A stretch of DNA of 64,000 bases from the NCBI RefSeq assembly GCF_900129985.1, contig NZ_FQXN01000003.1, forward strand, positions 62,001-126,000, given 5' to 3'. The stretch comes from Thermosipho atlanticus DSM 15807. GTDB lineage: Bacteria; Thermotogota; Thermotogae; Thermotogales; Fervidobacteriaceae. Position numbers and translations under genes: made by a program. Positions 24,414-32,817 of this stretch are shown one piece after another. The notes beneath the pieces are model-generated. The model was not told where the DNA came from. It saw nothing but the letters and a program-made list of their open reading frames with translations, and searched no databases. Numbering within the stretch: position 1 is the stretch's first letter; every line of letters starts with the position of its first letter.

Positions 24414-25715
24414 ATGAGAGAAAGTGAATATACAAATGTTGTTCCACAAGAAGATCGTAGTGCAGGTATGAGTATTTGGGGATTAATATTATTAGGACTT
24501 CAACACACTTTTACAATGTTTGGGGCAACTGTTTTAGTTCCTTACTTAACTGGTATACCTGTGAATGTAGCTCTTTTTACTGCAGGTATAGGTACACTAT
24601 TATTCCATTGGATTACGAAATGGAAAGTTCCCGTATTCCTTGGTTCTAGTTTTGCTTATATTGCTCCAATCATTGCTGTTACAACGTACTATATGAAACA
24701 AGCTGGTCTTTCTTTTGGTTCAATTAATGAAGCAGTTGCAGCTGGAGTAGATTTAAGGCCTTATTTAGCCTATGCAGCAGGCGGTATTGCAATAGCTGGT
24801 CTTGTGAAGTTTGGTTTTGGTTTTTTAATTAAATTAATTGGTATACGAAGATTTGAAAGATTATTTCCACCAGTAATTTCTGGAACAATGATTATACTTA
24901 TTGGGCTCATTTTAAGCCCAGTAGCAATCCAAATGGCAAGTGCAAATTGGTGGATTGCATTGATTTCATTAGCAACAGCAGTTATTGTTAGATTGTATAG
25001 TAAAGGATTCAGTAGATTAGTTCCAGTGATTTGGGGTATAGTTGTTGGGTATATTGTTGCAGCTTTAACTGGCAATGTGAGTTTTACAGAAGTAAGCACG
25101 GCAAGTTGGGCAGGATTGCCAGAATTTTATTTACCTAAATTTTCTTGGTATGCTTTAGCAGCAATTGTTCCAGTAGCAATTGCTCCATCAGTTGAACACT
25201 TTGGCGATGTATTTGCTATTTCAGCAGTAGTAGGTAAAAAATTCTATGAAGATCCTGGAATGCATAGAACATTGATGGGCGACGGGCTTGCAACATCAAT
25301 TGCAGGTGTTTTTGGTGGCCCTGCAAATACCACATATAGTGAAAATACTGGTGTATTGGCTTTTACAAAAGCATTTAATCCTTGGATCATGAGGGTTGCA
25401 GCGTTCTTTGCAATTATTTTGTCGTTAGTACCGAAAGTTGGTGCAATTGTAAGATCGATTCCTGTCCCTGTTATGGGTGGAATAGAGATATTGTTATTCG
25501 GAATGATTGCAAGTATTGGTGTAAGAACATTAGTAAGTAATAAAGTAAAAGTAGATGGAAAAAATTTGGTGACTATGTCACTTATGTTGGTTACAGGATT
25601 AGGAGGTGCTATTTTTAAAGCTGGTAATTTTGCATTACAAGGGTTAGGTTTAGCCGCTATAGTTGGGATAGTTGTTAATGGAATTTTTGTTTTAACGGGG
25701 GCATCAGATGATTGA
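24414..25715 (+). CDS. Xanthine/uracil (NCS2) family permease
   Basis: Nucleobase:cation symporter-2 family transporter of 433 residues with about 12-14 hydrophobic segments. Visible motifs are LLGLQHTFTMFGATVLVPYLTG near residue 24, FLGSSFAYIAPI near 76 and the substrate-site VPVAIAPSVEHFGDV near 252. GGPANTTYSENTGVLAFTKA follows near 300, where the conserved Q/N/T motif of NCS2 lies. The family includes uracil, xanthine and uric acid transporters; the adjacent molybdenum hydroxylase suggests a purine. Strong SD GGGGAGGGGGG; the stop overlaps the start of the next gene by 8 nt. Confidence 0.92.
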   Translation: MRESEYTNVVPQEDRSAGMSIWGLILLGLQHTFTMFGATVLVPYLTGIPVNVALFTAGIGTLLFHWITKWKVPVFLGSSFAYIAPIIAVTTYYMKQAGLSFGSINEAVAAGVDLRPYLAYAAGGIAIAGLVKFGFGFLIKLIGIRRFERLFPPVISGTMIILIGLILSPVAIQMASANWWIALISLATAVIVRLYSKGFSRLVPVIWGIVVGYIVAALTGNVSFTEVSTASWAGLPEFYLPKFSWYALAAIVPVAIAPSVEHFGDVFAISAVVGKKFYEDPGMHRTLMGDGLATSIAGVFGGPANTTYSENTGVLAFTKAFNPWIMRVAAFFAIILSLVPKVGAIVRSIPVPVMGGIEILLFGMIASIGVRTLVSNKVKVDGKNLVTMSLMLVTGLGGAIFKAGNFALQGLGLAAIVGIVVNGIFVLTGASDD

Positions 25716-26382
25716 GGTTTCAAGTCTGATTCTAAAGAAAAACAAAAATAAAGCTAAAAGTTTTTTTAGAACAAAACATACAAAATATTATACTTTTGAA
25801 GATGATGATATTTTGACTCTAACGATTTACAATAATAGGGTTGGAGCGTTGGGTATGGTTGCCCAACCCTATTTTCTGAAATTTAATGAAATTATAATTG
25901 AAGGTAATAAATTAATTTTTGATTATAAAAATGTAATTGATGACTTTAAAATTTATAACCCAAAACTTCAAAGGGTAAATTTTTATGAAAATTTTGAAAA
26001 GATTGCAAAAATTTTAGAAGAAAAAATAGATAATCGAATCTTTTCAAAAATTATGAATGATTTGAATCAAACAGAATATATAAAGTTAATTGGTTTCGGT
26101 CCAGGGTTGACACCATTATTTGACGATATTTTATCAGGTATCTTACTTTTGAAAAGTTTTTATTCTCAAAATTTTGACAAAGAATCAATTTTAAAAATAG
26201 CAAAAGAAAGGACCAATGACATTTCTTTTTATCAGTTATATTATGCTTCAAATGGTTATGCACCCAAACCAGTAAAAATGTATTTAGAGAATGGAATTAA
26301 AGAATTTTTGTTAAATATGGGTGACACTTCAGGTTTAGGTTGGATGTTAGGGATATCATTTTTCTTTGAATTGGAGGGATAG
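25708..26382 (+). CDS. allH: DUF2877 protein, AllH (YlbF)-like carbamoyltransferase subunit
   Basis: A 224-residue member of the DUF2877 family. In E. coli the family member (YlbF/AllH) works with FdrA/AllF and YlbE/AllG as oxamate carbamoyltransferase, using oxalurate or carbamoyl phosphate. Features seen are an early HTKYYTF..DD.LTLTIYN strand region and the family-typical IGFGPGLTPLFDDILSGILL near residue 130, close to GxGxGLTPxGDD of other members. The C-terminal half, DTSGLGWMLG, is also conserved. The ATG overlaps the permease stop. It is somewhat shorter than the E. coli protein. Actual carbamoyl acceptor unknown. Confidence 0.8.
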   Translation: MIEVSSLILKKNKNKAKSFFRTKHTKYYTFEDDDILTLTIYNNRVGALGMVAQPYFLKFNEIIIEGNKLIFDYKNVIDDFKIYNPKLQRVNFYENFEKIAKILEEKIDNRIFSKIMNDLNQTEYIKLIGFGPGLTPLFDDILSGILLLKSFYSQNFDKESILKIAKERTNDISFYQLYYASNGYAPKPVKMYLENGIKEFLLNMGDTSGLGWMLGISFFFELEG

Positions 26383-26383
26383 A

Positions 26384-27922
26384 ATGATTTACAAGTTGAT
26401 TAAACCAAATTCTTATTATGATTCAGTTACTCTAATGTTAATCACGGAAGAAATTAAGAAAAAAGAAAATGTTGAGGAAGCATTAATTGGTATGGGAACA
26501 GAAACAAATAAAGGATTTTTAAAGGAATTAGGTATGTTAGATGAAGAATTAGAGAAAACAACTCCAAATGATTTATTAATCGTTGTTAAAGGTGAAAATA
26601 TTGATATTAATGAAATTGAGAAAGATATTGAGGATCTTTTGAAAGTTGAGGCTGAAGAAGAGAGCGAAAAGTTCTACCCTACTTTAGAAAGTGCGGTAAA
26701 AAAAGAAAAAGATGCAAATATAGCTTTAATCTCTATAGCTGGAGAATATGCTGGTTATGAAGCAAAAAAAGCATTAGATTTGGGATTAAATGTAATGCTT
26801 TTTAGTGACAATGTTCCATTAGAAACTGAAATTGAATTAAAAAAATATGCTTTAGAAAAAGGTCTTTTGGTAATGGGACCAGATTGTGGGACAGCAATAA
26901 TTAATGGGATAGCACTAGCTTTTGCAAATGTTGTAAGAAAAGGAAATATAGGCATGGTTGCTGCTTCAGGAACAGGTGCCCAGGAAGTTTCGTCAATAAT
27001 TTCTAATTTAGGTAGTGGAATATCACAATTAATTGGGACAGGTGGAAGAGATGTAAAAAAAGATGTTGGAGGGCTGATGTTCCTTGAAGGAATTAGGAGA
27101 TTAATTGAGGATGATAAAACGGAAGTAATTGTACTTGTTTCTAAACCTCCTCATGAAGATGTAGTAAGAAAAGCAATTGAATTGTTAAAAAAATCGAATA
27201 AAAAGCATGTTGTTCATTTTATTAATGGAAAAGTAAATGATAAAGATATTTTAGTCGGACACACATTAGAAGATACAGCTATAAAAGCATCATTAATAAG
27301 TAAAGGAGAAAAAGTGGAGGATAAAGTTTATTCATATTTAGATTATTTTGAAAATATTGATTTTAGTTTAAAAGCTAAAGAAGAAGCAAAAAAAATAGAT
27401 GAGGGAAGATATATTAGAGGTTTATATTCAGGAGGGACCCTTGCTGATGAAGCAATGATTTTATTACAAAAGGATATCGGACCAGTTTATTCTCCTACAC
27501 CAATAAATCCTGAATATAAACTTGATGATATAAATGAAAGTAAAGAGCACACCATTGTGGACATGGGTGAGGATGAATTTACCGTTGGAAGACCACACCC
27601 AATGATTGATTTTACTATGAGAAAATCAAGGTTAATAAAAGAATACCTTGATAAAGATACGGCAATAATTATTTTAGACATAGTTCTAGGATGGGGTTCA
27701 CATATGGATCCAGGGGGTGAAATAGCTGAAGCTATAAAAACTGCAAGAGAAAAATCAGGAGTATATAAATGTGTAATTGCAAATATTTGTGGAACTTATG
27801 ACGATCCTCAAAATTACTTTGAACAAAAGAAAAAGTTGGAAGATGTGGGGGTTTTAGTCTTCCCAAGTAACGCTAGTGCTGTTAAATTTGCTGTTAATGT
27901 ATGGAAGGAGCTGGGAAGATGA
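26384..27922 (+). CDS. allF: FdrA/AllF-like acyl-CoA synthetase-fold carbamoyltransferase subunit
   Basis: 512-residue FdrA-family protein with the succinyl-CoA-synthetase-like fold; start ATG 26384 directly after GGAGGG. An N-terminal domain is followed by the Rossmann-like segment NIALISIAGEYAGYEAKKAL near residue 113, then the conserved GPDCGTAIING near 166. The glycine-rich IGMVAASGTGAQEVSS..SNLGSG region, with IGTGGRDVK, lies near 190-225. In E. coli FdrA is AllF, part of oxamate carbamoyltransferase. It lies between AllH and AllG and overlaps AllG by 4 nt (ATGA), so the complex is co-translated. Confidence 0.88.
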   Translation: MIYKLIKPNSYYDSVTLMLITEEIKKKENVEEALIGMGTETNKGFLKELGMLDEELEKTTPNDLLIVVKGENIDINEIEKDIEDLLKVEAEEESEKFYPTLESAVKKEKDANIALISIAGEYAGYEAKKALDLGLNVMLFSDNVPLETEIELKKYALEKGLLVMGPDCGTAIINGIALAFANVVRKGNIGMVAASGTGAQEVSSIISNLGSGISQLIGTGGRDVKKDVGGLMFLEGIRRLIEDDKTEVIVLVSKPPHEDVVRKAIELLKKSNKKHVVHFINGKVNDKDILVGHTLEDTAIKASLISKGEKVEDKVYSYLDYFENIDFSLKAKEEAKKIDEGRYIRGLYSGGTLADEAMILLQKDIGPVYSPTPINPEYKLDDINESKEHTIVDMGEDEFTVGRPHPMIDFTMRKSRLIKEYLDKDTAIIILDIVLGWGSHMDPGGEIAEAIKTAREKSGVYKCVIANICGTYDDPQNYFEQKKKLEDVGVLVFPSNASAVKFAVNVWKELGR

Positions 27923-29319
27923 GTTTATTCAATAAAGAATTGAAAATTGTTAACATTGGGTTGAAATCATTTTATGAGGATCTTAAAAAACAAGGAGCTA
28001 AGGTGGTCCATGTTGATTGGAAGCCCCCTTTGGGTGGGTATAGATCTTTGAAAATATTAGACGATTTTTCGAAGATTAACATTGATGTTGAAAAAGCAAA
28101 TGCCGAAGCAGTAGAGAGGATAATGAACTCACAGCCCACTTTAGTTGGAATGGGTATTGCAAGAGAAGTAGTGCCTGGAATGAAGGAAAATATGATTTTA
28201 CATGCTGGTCCACCTATAACTTGGGATAGAATGTGTGGACCATTAAGAGGAGCAATAATTGGTGGATTAATATACGAAGGAAAGGTGAAAGATGAACGAG
28301 AAGCCATTGAATTAATTGAATCTGGCGAAATAGAATTTGATCCATGGCATCATCATGATGGGGTTGGCCCAATGGCTGGTGTTGCAACACCTTCAATGCC
28401 CGTGTTTATAATTGAAAATAAAACCTATGGGATAAAAGCTTATTGTACTATGAATGAAGGGTTAGGGAAAGTTCTTAGATATGGAGCGAATGGGCCAGAA
28501 GTCATTGATAGATTAAAATGGATGGAAGAGGTTTTATATCCTGTATTAAAAGAGGCTTTGGAATTGAAAGGTGAAATTAATCTCAAGAATTTAATTGCTC
28601 AAGCTGTCCAAATGGGTGATGAATGTCACAATAGAAATAGAGCAGCCACTTCATTGTTTATTAGAGAAATTGCTCCAGCAATCTTGGATACAAGTTTTTC
28701 TAATAAAGAAAAGAAAAAAGTATTGGAATTTATTAATTCAAACGATCATTTTTTTCTTAATTTATCTATGCCAGCAGCAAAATCTGCGACATTAGCTGCA
28801 GAAGGTATAAAAGGAAGTACTGTAGTTACTGTAATGGCAAGAAATGGAACGGACTTTGGAATAAGGATTGCGGGCCTTCCAAACAAATGGTTTGTAGGTC
28901 CAGCTCAAGAAGTAGAAGGGTTATATTTTCCAGGATTTACTAAAGAAGATGCAAATCTTGATATTGGAGATAGTACAATTACGGAAACTGGAGGGTTTGG
29001 TGCTTTTGCTATGGCAGCTGCACCAGCAATTGTGAAATTTGTTGGTGGAACTGTGCAAGAGGCAATTGAAACAACTTTAAAAATGTATGAAATTACTGAA
29101 ACTGAGAATAATACGTATAAAATTCCATTTTTAAATTTTAGAGGTACTCCAACAGGTTTAAATATTAAGAAGGTAGTAGAAAAAGGTATATTACCTCGAA
29201 TTAACACAGGTATTGCCCATAAAAAGCCTGGAATAGGTCAGGTAGGTGCAGGTTTGACCTATCCACCTATGAATATTTTTATTGATGCTTTAGAAGCATT
29301 TATAAAAGAATATCTTTAA
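27919..29319 (+). CDS. allG: DUF1116 protein, AllG (YlbE)-like carbamoyltransferase subunit
   Basis: 466-residue DUF1116 protein, homologue of E. coli YlbE/AllG, the third part of the AllFGH carbamoyltransferase. ATG 27919 overlaps the fdrA stop. Conserved segments are VDWKPPLGG near residue 33, GPPITWDRMCGPLRGA near 96, FDPWHHHDGVGPMAGVATPSMPV near 139, MGDECHNRN near 230 and the C-terminal GIAHKKPGIGQVGAGLTYPP. The His/Asp-rich motifs look like an active or metal site. Carbamoyl phosphate made here could be used by carbamate kinase (6798-7736). The substrate in this organism is inferred, not known. Confidence 0.88.
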   Translation: MSLFNKELKIVNIGLKSFYEDLKKQGAKVVHVDWKPPLGGYRSLKILDDFSKINIDVEKANAEAVERIMNSQPTLVGMGIAREVVPGMKENMILHAGPPITWDRMCGPLRGAIIGGLIYEGKVKDEREAIELIESGEIEFDPWHHHDGVGPMAGVATPSMPVFIIENKTYGIKAYCTMNEGLGKVLRYGANGPEVIDRLKWMEEVLYPVLKEALELKGEINLKNLIAQAVQMGDECHNRNRAATSLFIREIAPAILDTSFSNKEKKKVLEFINSNDHFFLNLSMPAAKSATLAAEGIKGSTVVTVMARNGTDFGIRIAGLPNKWFVGPAQEVEGLYFPGFTKEDANLDIGDSTITETGGFGAFAMAAAPAIVKFVGGTVQEAIETTLKMYEITETENNTYKIPFLNFRGTPTGLNIKKVVEKGILPRINTGIAHKKPGIGQVGAGLTYPPMNIFIDALEAFIKEYL

Positions 29320-29337
29320 AAATAAGGAGGTAAAAGT

Positions 29338-30129
29338 ATGGCAGGTATTAAAGTGTATGATTTAACTCAAAACATAGGAATTTCAACTCCACCATGGCCA
29401 AGTTATGAACCAATGAAGTTATGGTATTTCAAAAGGAAAATGCTTCAAAAGGTTAATGGCCAAATTGTCCGAACCAGTATGCATAACGGTACACATTTAG
29501 ATGGACAACGACATTTTATGACTGGTGGAAGAGATATCGCTTCACTGCCTTTGGAGGGTTATTTATTTGGTGAAGGAGTTATAGTAGATATTTCAAAGGA
29601 AGTAGGCGATTTTGATATTTACAAACCTGAACATTTTTTAAAAGTTGCAAAAGAAAATGGTTTTGAATATAAAAAAGGTGACATTCTTATAATAAACACA
29701 GGATATCATAAATATGCGTGGGATCAACCAGAAGCAAATGAAGAAAAATATTTTTATTATCATCCAGGCCCAGATAAAGAGTTCGCAGATTGGGTAAAAG
29801 AACTTGAAATCAAATGGATAGGTGTTGATTGTGGTTCGGCTGATCATCCAATGAATACGATTTTAAAGGAATTTAGGCCAGATATAGCTAAACTTGCTAA
29901 TAAGCATTTCATTGAAAAATATGGAAAATCATTGGACGAATATTTCACTGATGAAACTTATCAATTGATGCATAATTATTTATTCCCAGAAATGATACTT
30001 CATGCAGAAAACCTTGGAGGAGAAATTGATAAAGTTTTAAATAGAAGAATGTATATAGGAATATTCCCGTGGAAATTGGTTGATGGTGAATCAAGTATTG
30101 CGCGAGTCGCTGCGTTTGAAATTATTTAA
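29338..30129 (+). CDS. Cyclase-family (PF04199) metal-dependent amidohydrolase
   Basis: 263-residue protein of the cyclase/kynurenine formamidase/isatin hydrolase family. These enzymes use a metal to hydrolyse formamides or open cyclic amides. The metal signature HNGTHLDGQRHF is near residue 49, corresponding to HxGTHxDxxxH, and GVDCGSADHP near 162 is also typical. SD AAGGAGG before ATG 29338. Because the family opens lactam rings and this gene belongs to the xanthine module, ring opening of xanthine or a related purine is an attractive but untested role. A kynurenine formamidase role is unlikely in this context. Confidence 0.87.
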   Translation: MAGIKVYDLTQNIGISTPPWPSYEPMKLWYFKRKMLQKVNGQIVRTSMHNGTHLDGQRHFMTGGRDIASLPLEGYLFGEGVIVDISKEVGDFDIYKPEHFLKVAKENGFEYKKGDILIINTGYHKYAWDQPEANEEKYFYYHPGPDKEFADWVKELEIKWIGVDCGSADHPMNTILKEFRPDIAKLANKHFIEKYGKSLDEYFTDETYQLMHNYLFPEMILHAENLGGEIDKVLNRRMYIGIFPWKLVDGESSIARVAAFEII

Positions 30130-30171
30130 TAACATTATCTGATATATAAAATTCTGAGGAGAGGTGAAATT

Positions 30172-30894
30172 ATGTGGAAAGAAGTCCCTGAAAAGGTATC
30201 CCAAGAAAAAATCACATTTGATGTAAGGGAGTTAGAACCAATATTATCCGGTCCTTCATTAAAACTAGAACCATATAAACCAGAAATGGCAAAATTAAAA
30301 GATGGTAGTTATTTATATATAAGACCTTTAAAGAAAGAAGAAGTTCCTCTCTTGTTGCCATTCGTGAAAAAATTATTAGATGTTGATCATGATTTTTATG
30401 ATATAGTTGGAGCAAGAGTGTATGCGGAATTACTGGGATGGTATAGAAACAGGCTAAAAGATCCTTATTTTATGATAGGAACAATTAATGGGAAATTAGC
30501 TGGATTTGCAAATGCTAGAGTGATGAATGAAGATATTCATATCAGTTTACATTCAATGGCATTTGTAAGAGGTTTAAGAGTAGGAGCAATAATGTATTAT
30601 GCAAAGACAAAATATGCTTTTGAAGTTTTAGGTGCAAAGGAATGGTGGGCTACATATGAGAGTTATAATGGTTTTAAAAGATGGGGATTAGGTATGGCTC
30701 AACCTTCTTATCCATGGCCAGATGTTCAGCATGAATTAGGTGGAGCTAAAGTGTATTATATAACCAGACAATATTGGGACTTGTCTGTGAAAGAGTATCT
30801 TAAACAATTGGTTAAAACAGAGCTGGAAGAACCTACCCCAGAAGTGATTGAAGCTAATAAAGAATTAATTATTCCTGAAAATCCAGTGGTTTAA
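30172..30894 (+). CDS. GNAT-like protein of unknown function in the purine module
   Basis: 240-residue protein. The middle (residues about 44-160) looks like a GNAT N-acyltransferase fold: YIRPLKKEEVPLLLPFVKKL as the first helix region, MIGTINGKLAGFANARV as the central strands and SMAFVRGLRVGAIMYY near the acyl-CoA loop. The canonical Q/RxxGxG/A loop is only partly preserved (RGLRVGA). The N-terminal 40 residues and the C-terminal tail rich in E and P are unassigned. It is the last gene of the module, 42 nt after the cyclase gene, with a GAGGAGAGG SD. The stop precedes repeat R2 with its terminators. Substrate unknown. Confidence 0.65.
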   Translation: MWKEVPEKVSQEKITFDVRELEPILSGPSLKLEPYKPEMAKLKDGSYLYIRPLKKEEVPLLLPFVKKLLDVDHDFYDIVGARVYAELLGWYRNRLKDPYFMIGTINGKLAGFANARVMNEDIHISLHSMAFVRGLRVGAIMYYAKTKYAFEVLGAKEWWATYESYNGFKRWGLGMAQPSYPWPDVQHELGGAKVYYITRQYWDLSVKEYLKQLVKTELEEPTPEVIEANKELIIPENPVV

Positions 30895-30930
30895 TAAAAG
30901 AGCGTATAAAAATTTTCTGTATGTGGAATA

Positions 30931-31112
30931 AATAATAAAAAAACAAATTTTCAAACAACATGGCTTCGGTACTCCACCGGAGCCATGTTTTTTATTTTTT
31001 GAAACCTTGAAAAATATTTCTTAAAATTCTTCCCTTTCTTTTCCAAAAAAAATACCCCCAGGTTGGCTTTGTTTTACAATTTTGGGGGTGTTTTTATTAT
31101 TTTATTACTTTG
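30931..31112. repeat. Intergenic repeat R2 with two terminator hairpins (right flank of purine module)
   Basis: Homologue of R1 (20007-20470) in the same orientation. Hairpin 1 at 30958-30988 is ACATGGCTTCGGT / ACCGGAGCCATGT and preserves its stem with a G-T wobble. Hairpin 2 at 31053-31090 is ACCCCC / GGGGGT with T/A tracts on both sides. R2 lacks the roughly 270-nt central part of R1. Hairpin 1 ends the purine module on the plus strand; hairpin 2, read from the minus strand, ends hutU. The bases 30895-31155 hold nothing else that I can see. Confidence 0.85.
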
Positions 31113-31155
31113 AAAAGAGTGTAAAATACAAAGAGCTTTTTATTAAAGATATAAA

Positions 31156-32805
31156 TTAGTCGAGCATTGGAATTCTAAGACCATGTTTTTTGGCGGTTTG
31201 GATTGCAATTTCATATCCAGCATCTGCATGACGTGCGACTCCTAAACCTACATCATTTGTTAATACTCTTTCAAGCTTTTTATGAGCAAGATCGGTTCCG
31301 TCTGCGACTACTACCATTCCAGCATGAAGTGAATATCCAATTCCAACTCCTCCACCGTGATGGAAAGATACCCAAGTGGCTCCACTTGCTACATTTAGCA
31401 TAGCATTAAGTATTGGCCAATCAGCAATTGCATCACTTCCATCCTTCATTGCTTCAGTTTCTCTGTATGGGCTTGCAACTGAACCTGTATCATGATGGTC
31501 TCTTCCAATAACAATTGGAGCATCTAATTTACCTTTTTTAACCATTTCATTAATTGCTAAACCAAATTCAGCTCTTTCGCCTTGACCTAACCAACAAATT
31601 CTTGCAGGTAATCCTTGCCATTTTACTTTCTTTTGTGCTAGTTCTATCCACCTTTTTAAGTGTTCATCGTATGGGAAAAGTTCAAGTACTTTTTTATCCG
31701 TTTTGAAAATGTCTTCGGGATTTCCAGATAACGCTACCCATCTAAAAGGCCCTTTTCCTTCTGAGAAAAGATCTCTGATGTATTCAGGAACATATCCTGG
31801 AATATTGAATGCATCTTTTACACCGTGATCATATGCTAATCTTCTTATGTTATTTCCGTATTCAAATACTTTAGAACCTTGTTTTTGCATTTCAAGAATT
31901 GCTTCAATGTGTTTTGCAACACTTTCATATACAAGTTCTAAATATTTTTTTGGATCATTTTTTCGTAATTTTATTGCTTCATCAAAACTCATTCCACGTG
32001 GTACATAACCATTTAATGGATCATGAGCCGCAGTTTGATCTGTAACGATATCTGGAATTATATTTCTTTTAACTAATTCGGGATGTATGTCAGCGGCGTT
32101 TCCTAATAATCCTATTGATAGAGATTTACCTTCTTTTACAGCTTTTTGTACTAATGTTAAAGCTTCATCCAAATTATCAGTCCATGTATCAAGATATCCT
32201 GTTTTTAACCTTCTTTCAATCATTCGTTTATCAATTTCTACAGCAAGTATAACACCATCATTCAGTGTTACAGCGAGAGGTTGGGCACCTCCCATTTCTC
32301 CAAGGCCAGCAGTTAATACCCATTTTCCTTTTAATGAACCATTGAAATATTTTTTTGCAACGGCAAAAAAAGTTTCATATGTTCCCTGTAATATACCTTG
32401 AGTACCTATATATATCCAACTTCCTGCAGTCATTTGTCCGAACATTATTAATCCTCTTTCTTCTAATTGTCTAAAATATTCCCAATTTGCCCATTTTGGT
32501 ACAAGGTTTGAATTAGCAATTAATACTCTAGGAGCCCATTCACTTGTTTTAAATACTGCTACAGGTTTTCCACTTTGGATAAGTAAAGTTTCGTCCATTT
32601 CCAGAGTTTTTAAAGTTTCGATTATTTTATCAAATGCTTCCCAATTTCTTGCAGCTTTACCAGTACCGCCGTATACTATCAGATTAGCAGGATCTCTTGC
32701 AACTTCTGGATCAAGATTGTTCATTAACATTCGCATAGGAGCTTCTGTTTGCCAAGTTTTGCAAGTTAAGTTTGTCCCCCTTGGTGCTTTAATTATTCTG
32801 TTCAT
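31156..32805 (-). CDS. hutU: Urocanate hydratase
   Basis: NAD-dependent urocanase converting urocanate to imidazolone propionate in histidine degradation; 549 residues, close to the usual 555. Motifs are [15 protein letters not shown] near residue 42, [11 protein letters not shown] near 77, [18 protein letters not shown] near 437, and the active-site Cys in [13 protein letters not shown] near 396. The terminal [18 protein letters not shown] is also present. GAGGG SD before ATG 32805. Neither hutH nor hutI nor a formiminotransferase gene is in the window; its neighbour is an M20 peptidase 12 nt upstream. A role with imidazole intermediates of purine breakdown has been considered only as a hypothesis. 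Confidence 0.95.
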   Translation of the reverse strand: MNRIIKAPRGTNLTCKTWQTEAPMRMLMNNLDPEVARDPANLIVYGGTGKAARNWEAFDKIIETLKTLEMDETLLIQSGKPVAVFKTSEWAPRVLIANSNLVPKWANWEYFRQLEERGLIMFGQMTAGSWIYIGTQGILQGTYETFFAVAKKYFNGSLKGKWVLTAGLGEMGGAQPLAVTLNDGVILAVEIDKRMIERRLKTGYLDTWTDNLDEALTLVQKAVKEGKSLSIGLLGNAADIHPELVKRNIIPDIVTDQTAAHDPLNGYVPRGMSFDEAIKLRKNDPKKYLELVYESVAKHIEAILEMQKQGSKVFEYGNNIRRLAYDHGVKDAFNIPGYVPEYIRDLFSEGKGPFRWVALSGNPEDIFKTDKKVLELFPYDEHLKRWIELAQKKVKWQGLPARICWLGQGERAEFGLAINEMVKKGKLDAPIVIGRDHHDTGSVASPYRETEAMKDGSDAIADWPILNAMLNVASGATWVSFHHGGGVGIGYSLHAGMVVVADGTDLAHKKLERVLTNDVGLGVARHADAGYEIAIQTAKKHGLRIPMLD

Positions 32806-32817
32806 AATATCCCTCCC

